Below, piece by piece: positions 52,520-60,529 of a stretch of DNA of 64,000 nt. Position 1 is the first letter of the stretch. The number at the start of each line of letters is the position of its first letter. The notes beneath the pieces were generated by a model, which ran no database searches, was not told the DNA's origin, and was given only the letters and a program-made list of their open reading frames with translations. The stretch comes from an uncultured Nioella sp. (GTDB lineage Bacteria > Pseudomonadota > Alphaproteobacteria > Rhodobacterales > Rhodobacteraceae): positions 682,001-746,000 of the forward strand of contig CANMJH010000001.1 in assembly GCA_947498125.1 (NCBI GenBank), read 5' to 3'. Both the position numbers and the translations under genes were made by a program.

Positions 52520-53434
52520 ATGGCGAAGACAAACAGGCAAGAAGCCTTCCGGTTAGGCGATTGGCTGGTTGATCGCATGGCGCGGATCGTTATCGGTGCA
52601 ATGCTGCTATTACCGCACAGGGTGCGAGTGTCGGCGATGGGCTGGATTGTGCGCCGGATCGTTGGCCCACTCACAGGTTATCGGCGCCGGGCCGACGCAA
52701 ATCTTGCCTATGTCTGGCCGGACAAACCTGCCAGCGACCGCCGAAAAATCGCGGCAGAGGTTCTGGATAATGCAGGCCGGGTGGTGATCGAAAACTATGC
52801 GACAAAAGATCAATTGGCGCGCGCGGCCACTTGGAATGTGCATGGCCCGGGGCTTGATGCCGCCAAAGAGGCTTTGGCAGCTCAACGCGGCATCCTTTTT
52901 GTGTCGGGCCATTTTGGCAATTATCAAGCAGCGCGCGCTGCAATGAACGTGCGTGGCTTTTCCCTTGGCGGCATCTATCGCCCGCTCAACAACCGTTATT
53001 TCAACGAACATTACGTGCGCACGGTTGAAGCTGTCGGCGGTCCGGCCTTTGCCAGAGGACGAAGGGGCCTTGCGGCTTTTATGCGCCATATGAAATCCGG
53101 CGGACATGGTGCTCTGTTGATTGATCAATATTACGGCGATGGCGCAATTGTCGATTTTCTTGGGAAACCTGCTCCCACAGCCCTGACAGTGGGTGAAGTG
53201 GCCCTTAAATACGACGCGTTGGTGATCCCGATCTATGCGAGACGGCTGGAAAACGGTCTCGATTTCGATATCGAACTTGAAGCGCCAATTGCCCATAGTG
53301 ACCCTGTCCAAATGACGGCGGAATTGATGGACAGTTTGGGCCGGCAAGTCGAGGCGCGCCCGGGCCAATGGTTCTGGGTGCATCGCCGCTGGAAACCTGC
53401 CCGCCAAGCCGAACGGGCCAAGCGCGGCCTCTGA
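52520..53434 (+). CDS. LpxL/HtrB-like lysophospholipid or lipid A acyltransferase with HX4Q motif
   Basis: A 304-residue membrane-associated acyltransferase of the LpxL/HtrB family. It has an N-terminal basic and hydrophobic anchor (about 15-45), the GILFVSGHFGNYQAARAAMN catalytic segment (GILFVSGHFGNYQAA in part), and IYRPLNNRYFNEHY followed by FARGRRGLAAFMRHMKSGGHGALLIDQ, typical for the family. The catalytic motif is normally H-x4-E or H-x4-D; here it is H131-FGNY-Q136. The start at 52499 is also possible. It may transfer an acyl chain to lipid A or another lipid, or have lost activity. It stands alone. Confidence 0.85.
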   Translation: MAKTNRQEAFRLGDWLVDRMARIVIGAMLLLPHRVRVSAMGWIVRRIVGPLTGYRRRADANLAYVWPDKPASDRRKIAAEVLDNAGRVVIENYATKDQLARAATWNVHGPGLDAAKEALAAQRGILFVSGHFGNYQAARAAMNVRGFSLGGIYRPLNNRYFNEHYVRTVEAVGGPAFARGRRGLAAFMRHMKSGGHGALLIDQYYGDGAIVDFLGKPAPTALTVGEVALKYDALVIPIYARRLENGLDFDIELEAPIAHSDPVQMTAELMDSLGRQVEARPGQWFWVHRRWKPARQAERAKRGL

Positions 53435-53546
53435 TCGGCGATTTCCCGCGTTTTTAGCGGTTCTTAGATGACATTGGTGCATTTAAAGCGTATTTTGCGT
53501 CTCAAGGGCGAAAACGCCCAACATCCTGAGGATTGATACAGGCGGT

Positions 53547-54110
53547 ATGACAATGAACACCCTAAATCGCAGAGCGCTCATTCTGGGCGCAGCGTCAGCC
53601 CTACCCTTGGCCGCATGCGGCAACGGCATCGGCTCGGACGCCGGCCCCCGGATCGACGCACGCGTCGATAGCGCCATCCAGTTTCTTTATGACAACATCC
53701 CCGGCACCCGCAATTTGATGAGTGATGCCGAAGGCGTTCTGATCATGCCTTTGGTGACCGAAGCCGGGTTTGGCGTTGGTGGCGGATATGGCCGCGGCGC
53801 CCTTCGCATCAACGGCGCGACGGTCGATTACTATTCGTCCGTTTCAGCAACCTTCGGGTTCCAAATTGGCGCCCAGCAATATGCGCATGCTCTGTTCTTT
53901 ATGACCGAGGAAGCGCTGCGTGATTTCCGCTATTCAGCCGGTTGGGCTGTTGGCGGTGATATCGAATATGCCGTAAACACCACGGGCGGCAACATTGGCA
54001 CCGATACGAATTCCTTGCTTAGCCCCGTTGTGGGCGTGGTCTTTGGCCAAGCTGGCCTGATTGCTGGTGCAACGTTGGAAGGTCAGCGTTACACGCGCAT
54101 TCTGCCCTAA
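53547..54110 (+). CDS. SYLF-domain lipoprotein (Ysc84-like)
   Basis: A 187-residue protein with a signal peptide ending in a lipobox-like LPLAAC (Cys about residue 25), so probably an exported lipoprotein. The remainder is a SYLF/Ysc84 domain with PGTRNLMSDAEGVLIMPLV, GFGVGGGYGRGAL, and the later LLSPVVGVVFGQAGLIAGATLEGQ. SYLF domains bind lipids in eukaryotes; bacterial members are uncharacterised. The ATG at 53553 is an alternative start. The gene is followed by the penicillin-acylase-type gene on the same strand after 130 bases. Confidence 0.88.
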   Translation: MTMNTLNRRALILGAASALPLAACGNGIGSDAGPRIDARVDSAIQFLYDNIPGTRNLMSDAEGVLIMPLVTEAGFGVGGGYGRGALRINGATVDYYSSVSATFGFQIGAQQYAHALFFMTEEALRDFRYSAGWAVGGDIEYAVNTTGGNIGTDTNSLLSPVVGVVFGQAGLIAGATLEGQRYTRILP

Positions 54111-54240
54111 GTGGAAACAGTGATTTCAAAGGTTTCAGGCGGCATAAGGGCCGCCTCTTTCTTTGCAATTCGCTGCATTCCCGCTAGGGTGCAGCCGTTT
54201 TCACGACCCCTCTTTGCCTCACATCTTAAAAGGCCCCCAT

Positions 54241-56706
54241 ATGGCAACCATGCTGCGCTGGATGATCCGAATTGTGACCGCTTGCTTGATCGGGCTGGTC
54301 GTTGCGGGTGTGTCGGCCTGGTGGGTGTTTTCGCGCTCGATCCCTGATTACGATCGCGACTGGCAGGTTTCTGGCATATTGGACCGCGTTGATATTGTCC
54401 GCAGCAATAGCAACGTCCCACATATCTATGGCCAGCATGATCACGACGTTTATTTTGGCCTTGGGTTTGCCCATGCACAGGATCGTCTGTGGCAAATGCT
54501 GATGATGCGCCGCACCGCGCAAGGGCGGTTGTCCGAACTTTTTGGCGAACGCACACTGCAAATCGATGAATTGATGCGCCGCTTGGATGTCTACGGTCAT
54601 GCGCAGAGATCAGTTCAGGTTCAGGACCCTGCAACGCTGGCGATGCTCGAGGCTTATGCGCAAGGCGTAAACTCGTGGTTGGAACTGGTCGCTGAAGAGG
54701 CCCTGGGACGCGGCGCACCCGAGCTTTTGCTATTCTCGCCCGAAATCGCACCGTGGCGACCCGCCGATTCTATTGCGGTTGTGAACATGATGGCGATGCA
54801 ACTTGTTGGCCATCATGAGGAAGAGGTTCTGCGCGCGCGCACCGATCTTATGCTAAATGATCCCGTTCGGCTGTCAGATATCCTACCCGATAGCCCCGGC
54901 CCCGTGGCGGATCTGCCGCAATATGCGAGCCTCTTTCCAAACGCGCCCCGCTTTGCGGCGGACATTCCCAATGCTCACGGCGATCCGCTGTTCCCCAATC
55001 GCGGGCGTGGTCTTGTCGGGGCGTCAAACGTTTGGGCCGCTGCACCGACACGCTCGGCCACCGGATCGTCGCTTATGGCCAATGATCCCCATCTCGAGCT
55101 GACAGCCCCTGGAATTTGGTATCTGGCCCGGCTTGAGCTATCGACCGGCGCCGTCATTGGAGGCACCGTGCCCGGCATGCCCGTGGTTTTGGTCGGGCGC
55201 AATGAGCATATCGGCTGGGGCCTGACCTCGGCCTATATGGATGATGTCGATCTATATATCGAAGAGCTGAACCCCGAGAACACACTCCAATATCGCACGC
55301 CAGATGGCTGGGCCGATTTTGAAACACGCCATTCCATTATCCAAGTAGCAGAAAGCGCGCCTGTTACGGTCACGCTGCGCTGGACAGAAAATGGCCCGGT
55401 CATCCCCGGAAATCACTGGAATTTTGGCACTGTAACGCCGCCAGGGCGGGTTATGTCGATGGCATGGACCGCGTTAACGGATGAGAATACATCGCTGCGC
55501 ACCGGGCGCGAGTTGATGCAAGCAGTAAGCATCGAAGAAGGGTTGGCCGCAGGCGAACATTTCGTGGCCCCCTCGCAAAACCTGACCATCGCCAGCGAAG
55601 ACCGCATTGCGATGCAGGTGATTGGCCATATGCCGTGGCGTTTGATCGAGCATCAAACCCAAGGCCGTATGCCCTCGGCGGGATGGCTGGCCGAAAACCG
55701 TTGGCAAGGCGTCACGCAATATTTTGCCAATCCGCGGTTCTTGGACCCCGATGGCGGCATTCTTGGCAACACCAACAACCAGATGGTTGAACGCGACTTT
55801 CCGCTGCATGTCAGTTTTGAATGGAGTGACACACAGCGCGTACAAAGATGGCAGCGGCTCATGCAAGTGCGAGAAGTTCATACACGCGACAGTTTCATTG
55901 AAGCGCAGCTCGACACCGTGTCGCCCACCGCTCGCACACTTTTGCCACTTGTCGGACGTGAGCTTTGGTTCACATCCGAAGCCGCCGCCGCAGGCAGCCC
56001 CGAGGCCTTGCGCGGCGAGGCTCTTGATTTGCTGGCTGCGTGGAACGGCGAGATGAACGAGCATTTGCCCGAACCCCTGATCTATGCCGCGTGGATGCAG
56101 CAATTACAGCAGCGTTTGATCCAAGACGATCTGGGACCATTAGCCAGCGAATTCCCTCGCCTAGAACCGCTATTTGTTGAGCGTGTTTATCGCGATATCG
56201 ACGGAGCATCCGCATGGTGCGATATTCGCCCCTCAACGATTGAGGAAAGCTGCACGGATATTGCTCGATTGGCGCTTGATGATGCGATCCAATTTCTTGT
56301 CGAAACCTATGGCGATAATATTGGATCTTGGCGTTGGGGCGATGCGCATGAGGCCGTTCATGCACATCAGGTTCTGGGCAACACGACCCTCTTTGGCTGG
56401 GCCGTGAATATTCGCCAGTCCACATCGGGCGGCGACAACACCTTGAACCGAGGCCGTATGCTGGCAACGGGCCCAAACCCGTTTATCAACACTCATGCCG
56501 CCGGCTATCGCGGTGTGTATGATTTTGCAGATCCTGACAGCTCGGTCTTTGTGATTGCAACCGGTCAATCGGGCCATCCGCTTAGCCGTTATTACGACAA
56601 TCTGGGCGAGCTTTGGCGGCGCGGAGAGTACATTCCGATGTCCCTTGATCCCGAACTGGCGGCTGCGGGAAATATCGGCGTGACGATCTTAGAGCCGGGC
56701 AACTGA
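54241..56706 (+). CDS. Penicillin acylase family Ntn-hydrolase
   Basis: An 821-residue precursor of the penicillin/AHL acylase family. An N-terminal membrane anchor or signal (about 7-30) is followed by the alpha-chain region with RDWQVSGILDRVDIVRSNSN and GFAHAQDRLWQMLMMRR. The autocatalytic serine is S262 in LVGASNVWAAAPT, and the beta-chain begins there with MANDPHLELTAPGIWY. Family members cleave amide bonds of penicillins, acyl-homoserine lactones or peptides; the substrate cannot be read from the sequence. The long frame extends upstream to 54163, but ATG 54241 has the anchor directly after it. Confidence 0.92.
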   Translation: MATMLRWMIRIVTACLIGLVVAGVSAWWVFSRSIPDYDRDWQVSGILDRVDIVRSNSNVPHIYGQHDHDVYFGLGFAHAQDRLWQMLMMRRTAQGRLSELFGERTLQIDELMRRLDVYGHAQRSVQVQDPATLAMLEAYAQGVNSWLELVAEEALGRGAPELLLFSPEIAPWRPADSIAVVNMMAMQLVGHHEEEVLRARTDLMLNDPVRLSDILPDSPGPVADLPQYASLFPNAPRFAADIPNAHGDPLFPNRGRGLVGASNVWAAAPTRSATGSSLMANDPHLELTAPGIWYLARLELSTGAVIGGTVPGMPVVLVGRNEHIGWGLTSAYMDDVDLYIEELNPENTLQYRTPDGWADFETRHSIIQVAESAPVTVTLRWTENGPVIPGNHWNFGTVTPPGRVMSMAWTALTDENTSLRTGRELMQAVSIEEGLAAGEHFVAPSQNLTIASEDRIAMQVIGHMPWRLIEHQTQGRMPSAGWLAENRWQGVTQYFANPRFLDPDGGILGNTNNQMVERDFPLHVSFEWSDTQRVQRWQRLMQVREVHTRDSFIEAQLDTVSPTARTLLPLVGRELWFTSEAAAAGSPEALRGEALDLLAAWNGEMNEHLPEPLIYAAWMQQLQQRLIQDDLGPLASEFPRLEPLFVERVYRDIDGASAWCDIRPSTIEESCTDIARLALDDAIQFLVETYGDNIGSWRWGDAHEAVHAHQVLGNTTLFGWAVNIRQSTSGGDNTLNRGRMLATGPNPFINTHAAGYRGVYDFADPDSSVFVIATGQSGHPLSRYYDNLGELWRRGEYIPMSLDPELAAAGNIGVTILEPGN

Positions 56707-57504
56707 TCAATATGGGCGCGTCACGCCAAGGCTGGAACTGAGTTTTTCCCACGTGACCTCTTCAAACCGTTCTGGCCACGCGACGTTGTGCTTCGCCGCC
56801 CAAACGCGCGCACGCGGCAAGTAGACCGCGGCATAGGCCAGTTGGGCGTTTATCATTGCCTCACGTTCAGGAATAGCGGCAGGCATCGCCATCAAGATTG
56901 CTTTTTGTTCGGGCGTAATTAGCCGATTGAGATGCAGAATGCCGCCGCGATTGGGGGCATTTGTTTCAGCAATCATCAGATCGACCAGTGCGTTTCGCAA
57001 GAACAGCGTGCCTAGAACGCCATTGAGATATTCCTCGCGTCCGACAGCAAGATCCAACAATCCCAATATGCGGATGAAGTCCTGAATTTGGTGCAGCAAT
57101 CTCGCGCCATCAACGGCGCCAGACGGCGCGGCAGGGCGCAAGGATTCATAAAGTTTTTGAGGATCAAAAACCGGTTTCAGCGTCGCCTGAGCGTGATTTG
57201 CAAGCTGGTCTGGTTTTAAGATCACAACGTCTGTGCGCGTCCAATCGGCCGTGATTGCATTGATCAAAACCGGAACAGGTTTGCGATCCCACCACAAAAC
57301 AATCTCGCCCGTTTGTTCAACCGCCGCGCGCCACAAGTCAGCGACACGGTCGCTTGCGCCTTCTTCGCTGACCAAAAGGAAATCAATGTCGCTATAGGCA
57401 TCTTCCAGACCACACCCATAGCTGCCACTCAGGAATAGCGCGCTAATGCCGGTCTGCCCCTTCAAAGCCTCTGAAATCACTTGAATGACGTCGGCATGGG
57501 TCAT
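56707..57504 (-). CDS. Nucleotidyltransferase-domain protein
   Basis: A 265-residue protein with an N-terminal nucleotidyltransferase core: FLSGSYGCGLEDAYSDIDFLLV carries the G-S and D-x-D pattern (GSYGCGLEDAYSDIDF in part), and WWDRKPVPVLINAIT continues it. The C-terminal half is helical, with conserved NALVDLMIAE. This resembles aminoglycoside-type nucleotidyltransferases and their many unassigned relatives; no substrate is suggested. The frame opens at 57552, but ATG at 57502-57504 has GGAGG upstream. It is convergent with the acylase gene (overlap-free, adjacent stops). Confidence 0.83.
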   Translation of the reverse strand: MTHADVIQVISEALKGQTGISALFLSGSYGCGLEDAYSDIDFLLVSEEGASDRVADLWRAAVEQTGEIVLWWDRKPVPVLINAITADWTRTDVVILKPDQLANHAQATLKPVFDPQKLYESLRPAAPSGAVDGARLLHQIQDFIRILGLLDLAVGREEYLNGVLGTLFLRNALVDLMIAETNAPNRGGILHLNRLITPEQKAILMAMPAAIPEREAMINAQLAYAAVYLPRARVWAAKHNVAWPERFEEVTWEKLSSSLGVTRPY

Positions 57505-57536
57505 GGAGGGGCCCTTTCTGAAGTCGCAATGATAAT

Positions 57537-57564
57537 CGGGGCGGCAGACCAAACTGCCGCCCCG
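57537..57564 (-). terminator. Hairpin terminator between the PPC-repeat and nucleotidyltransferase genes
   Basis: CGGGGCGGCAG (57537-57547) pairs perfectly with CTGCCGCCCCG (57554-57564) around a 6-base loop. On the minus strand the stem is followed by ATTATCATT, so it may pause or terminate only partly. Confidence 0.65.
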
Positions 57565-57573
57565 AAGCTGATG

Positions 57574-58794
57574 TTATCTGGCCGGGATAAACCTTTCCAG
57601 CGCGATGCGGATTGCGCCGGGTTGGCCATGATATTGCATTACGCCCAGCATATACGTGCCGGGGTTCACCCGCGCTGTCAGTTGGCTGTCGAGGCTGCCA
57701 TTTGCATCATCGTTAAACCCGAGCGGCCGGCCCAACGCGTCAAATAGCGAAATCATCGGATCCGAGTTTCCGACCCCAATTGCGTCAATCAACACAAGAC
57801 CGGATTCCGGCACCTCAAAGCTGTGCCAAACCGCATCGCCGCCCACAGATGTGTCGCGCAAAAGCTGCGCCTCGAGCGTTCCAAGCGGCGTGACAGGATA
57901 GCTGCTGCCATCGGCTGGCGGGCTCGCTTCGCCCGACGCAAAAAGATCGCGCATCATATCGCCCTGATCAAAACTGCTGACCGAGACCGTTACAGGCAGG
58001 TTTGGATTGGTGAGGGCGCGCATGCCAATGCAATAGGTGCCTGCTGCAAGACCTTCGGTAAAATCAATGCGCGAGTTGAGGCTGTTATAGTCGTCATTTT
58101 CCGCAATCAGAGCGCCATTTGCATCATAGATATAGATATAGGGATCGGCGCTTGGGTTGGTCGCCCGAATGGTAATCGGGGTCTGCTCGCCGATCGAAAA
58201 CCGATAGTAAGGCGTGCCCGAGATGGTGTTTGTGGCCTCAGCCTCGCTGCCCGGCAATCGGTCAATTGGCCCGCCTCCTAGGGGCGTTGCCAATGTTTCA
58301 GCAGTACATGCCAAGATGTTCGATCCGCCAGATCCGAGCGTCAAAGCAGGATGGCTGGCTTGCCCAATGCGGATATCGGCGGTGATCATCTCGCCATAAT
58401 AACTGCGTGTCGCCAGACAATACTGGCCGGGGGCGAGGCTTACCTCGGCGCGGCTGTCCCAACCGCCGCCGCTATCATCATCAGTCACAACCAATTGGCC
58501 AGCGCTGTCATAGAGATCAATCACTGTGTCTGCGCCGTTTTGACCTGCAGCCTCAAGCCGAACCAGGCCGGATGTTGACACGGAAAACTGCGTCACAAAA
58601 TTTCCACCCGGTGGTACAACGCCGATTTGGTTAAAGGCACCGCCGGCTGTCGAAATATCCGAAAGTTCGGCAGACCCGCCCGCCCAAGGCCCTGCTGGTA
58701 ATGCTGGACCGCAAAGCTGCACATCTTGTGCAAAAACGGGCGCCGCAGTCAGGCCCATCGCTGCCACGCTCGCGATTGTAAGAAATTTCATCAA
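57574..58794 (-). CDS. Exported protein with three PPC-like (pre-peptidase C-terminal) repeats
   Basis: A 406-residue protein with a signal peptide (about 1-23, ending PVFAQD). Three beta-rich units each carry the pattern of a short acidic turn followed by a G-T-Y motif: VIDLYDSAGQLVVTDDDSGG with SLAPGQYCLAT (about 90-150), YIYIYDANGALIAENDD with LAAGTYCIGM (about 210-280), and MISLFDALGRPLGFNDDA with VNPGTYMLGV (about 335-395). The D-D-D-rich loops suggest calcium binding. No peptidase domain is present. It is divergent from the P450 gene, with 138 bases between. Function unknown. Confidence 0.8.
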   Translation of the reverse strand: MMKFLTIASVAAMGLTAAPVFAQDVQLCGPALPAGPWAGGSAELSDISTAGGAFNQIGVVPPGGNFVTQFSVSTSGLVRLEAAGQNGADTVIDLYDSAGQLVVTDDDSGGGWDSRAEVSLAPGQYCLATRSYYGEMITADIRIGQASHPALTLGSGGSNILACTAETLATPLGGGPIDRLPGSEAEATNTISGTPYYRFSIGEQTPITIRATNPSADPYIYIYDANGALIAENDDYNSLNSRIDFTEGLAAGTYCIGMRALTNPNLPVTVSVSSFDQGDMMRDLFASGEASPPADGSSYPVTPLGTLEAQLLRDTSVGGDAVWHSFEVPESGLVLIDAIGVGNSDPMISLFDALGRPLGFNDDANGSLDSQLTARVNPGTYMLGVMQYHGQPGAIRIALERFIPAR

Positions 58795-58932
58795 AGAACA
58801 TCCTTTTCTCGGTCAAGTCCCTGACCCGGCCGTCAGTCTACCTAAAAACGCGCCGCTTTCTAGCCCGCAGCTTCCGTGACGTTCCGGGACTTAACGATTG
58901 TGGCCCCCGCAGCTTGAAGGCAAACTTGTCAA

Positions 58933-60096
58933 ATGCAGCGCTTTTCCCAATCCCCCACTGACGCGGATTTTGTCCAAGATCCCTACCCTTTTTATGCGCG
59001 TCTTCGTGCATCAGGTGATCTGGCGTTTTGGGAAGAATATCAGATGGTCACCGCCGCCAGCCATGAGGCCGTCAACACGATCCTAAGGGACCGGCGGTTT
59101 GGCCGCGAAATCCCTGCTGAAATGGCCCGTGCGATCCCCGAACATCTGGCGCCATTCTATGCGGTCGAAGCCAATTCCATGCTCGAACTTGAACCGCCCC
59201 GCCACACCAATTTACGCGGGTTGGTCATGCGGGCCTTTACCAGCCGCCAAATTGCACGGCTCAAAGACGGGATTGAAACCCACTGTCATTCGCTGATTGA
59301 TGCGTTTCCTGCGGGTCCGTTTGATCTTCTTGAGGCCTATGCCCGCCCGGTTCCGGTCACCGTGATCGCGCGCCTTTTGGGCGTTCCGGTACACCATGGC
59401 GACGCGCTTTTGGCGTGGTCCAATGACATGGTGAAAATGTATCAGGCCGGACGCAGCGCCGATGATGAACGCGACTCGGTTCGGGCAACCGAGAGTTTTG
59501 TGGCCTTTCTGCGCAAGTTCATCGCCAAACGCCGGCAAGATCCAAAGGACGATTTGATCACCGCGTTGATTGCGGCCGAGGAAAATGGCGCGCGGTTGAG
59601 CACGGATGAGCTGATCGCGACTTGTATCCTTGTCCTAAATGCTGGCCATGAGGCAACTGTGCACACGCTTGGCAATGGGGTGATGGCAATGTTGCGCGAA
59701 GGCACGCGGGATGTGACACCGGAATTGATCGAAGAAATCCTGCGCTACGATCCCCCTTTGCACCTTTTCACGCGCTACGCCTATGAAGAAGTAGATTTAT
59801 TTGGGCATCGCTTTCAGCGCGGCGATCTTGTGGCGCTGTTATTGGCATCAGCGGGCCGAGATGAGAAAGTGGTGGATGAACCGGGTCTTTTCCAACCTGA
59901 CCGCGTGAAATCCCCTCATTTGGCATTTGGTGCCGGTCTGCATTTCTGCGTCGGTGCAGCGCTTGCACGGATGGAACTCGAAATTGCCTTGAAGATTTTG
60001 TTCCGGCGTTGCCCGTCCTTACGTCTGACCGAAGTCCCAAAATACGCTGATATTTATCATTTCCATGGGCTTGAGAGGTTGATGGTCGCAGTCTGA
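58933..60096 (+). CDS. Cytochrome P450
   Basis: A 387-residue bacterial-type soluble P450. The heme-binding loop FGAGLHFCVGAALARME has the cysteine at residue 339, the I-helix threonine is in LNAGHEATVHTLGN, and the ExxR-type segment lies in IEEILRYDPPLH. The redox partner genes (ferredoxin and reductase) are not nearby, so it borrows them or uses a general system. The substrate is unknown. The start ATG is not strongly supported by a ribosome binding site. The gene is single, divergent from the PPC-repeat protein gene and followed by the small exported protein. Confidence 0.92.
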   Translation: MQRFSQSPTDADFVQDPYPFYARLRASGDLAFWEEYQMVTAASHEAVNTILRDRRFGREIPAEMARAIPEHLAPFYAVEANSMLELEPPRHTNLRGLVMRAFTSRQIARLKDGIETHCHSLIDAFPAGPFDLLEAYARPVPVTVIARLLGVPVHHGDALLAWSNDMVKMYQAGRSADDERDSVRATESFVAFLRKFIAKRRQDPKDDLITALIAAEENGARLSTDELIATCILVLNAGHEATVHTLGNGVMAMLREGTRDVTPELIEEILRYDPPLHLFTRYAYEEVDLFGHRFQRGDLVALLLASAGRDEKVVDEPGLFQPDRVKSPHLAFGAGLHFCVGAALARMELEIALKILFRRCPSLRLTEVPKYADIYHFHGLERLMVAV

Positions 60097-60192
60097 CCCG
60101 TACAGATTGGATCATGATCTTTTTGCAACAGGCCCCTCGTTTTGATTGGGACATGCACGAAAAACTTGTTATTTCATCTCAATTTATATTTA

Positions 60193-60216
60193 AGTGTACC
60201 TATTACACTATATAAT
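60193..60216 (+). promoter_or_regulatory. Operator-like palindrome and -10 box of the small exported protein
   Basis: AGTGTA (60193-60198) and TACACT (60204-60209) form a palindrome around CCTAT, directly in front of a perfect TATAAT at 60211-60216, 22 bases before the start codon. The site would overlap the -35 to -10 spacer, so a bound repressor would block transcription. Confidence 0.5.
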
Positions 60217-60237
60217 ATCAATATTGGAGACGGACCA

Positions 60238-60480
60238 ATGAAAATTATGAAAGCACTTACCATTATCGCCCTTCTCGCGCCCACAACCGCGATGGCCAAC
60301 AACTGCCCATGGGACCAGTTTTGGGACTCACAGCGCCAAGCCTGCGTGACGTTTCAGGATTTTACTGCAAACACGGTCGAGGATTATGGATCCAACACCT
60401 GGGTACAGCCCTATACAGACGCCGCAGCTCAGCAGATCCGGAGCAACACCTCAGGCACACACGGTGTCACTCAGCGCTAA
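60238..60480 (+). CDS. Small exported protein, unknown
   Basis: An 80-residue protein, possibly missed because the open frame begins earlier at 60142. ATG at 60238 has GGAG ahead of it and a signal peptide right after (MKIMKALTIIALLAPTTAMA, cleavage near residue 20). The mature ~60 residues contain two cysteines 12 apart in NNCPWDQFWDSQRQACVTF (NNCPWD and QACVTF), possibly one disulfide, then a polar tail. No family recognised. A near-consensus -10, an operator-like palindrome and a strong terminator suggest regulated, separate expression. Confidence 0.75.
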   Translation: MKIMKALTIIALLAPTTAMANNCPWDQFWDSQRQACVTFQDFTANTVEDYGSNTWVQPYTDAAAQQIRSNTSGTHGVTQR

Positions 60481-60503
60481 TTGATCATTACAATAATATT
60501 GAA

Positions 60504-60529
60504 GGGCCGGATTTTTCCGGCCCCTTTTA
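60504..60529. terminator. Bidirectional terminator between the small exported gene and uvrA
   Basis: GGGCCGGA (60504-60511) pairs with TCCGGCCC (60516-60523) around TTTT, followed by CTTTT on the plus strand. Its plus-strand T-run reaches the uvrA stop codon, so it probably serves mainly the plus-strand gene. Confidence 0.75.
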
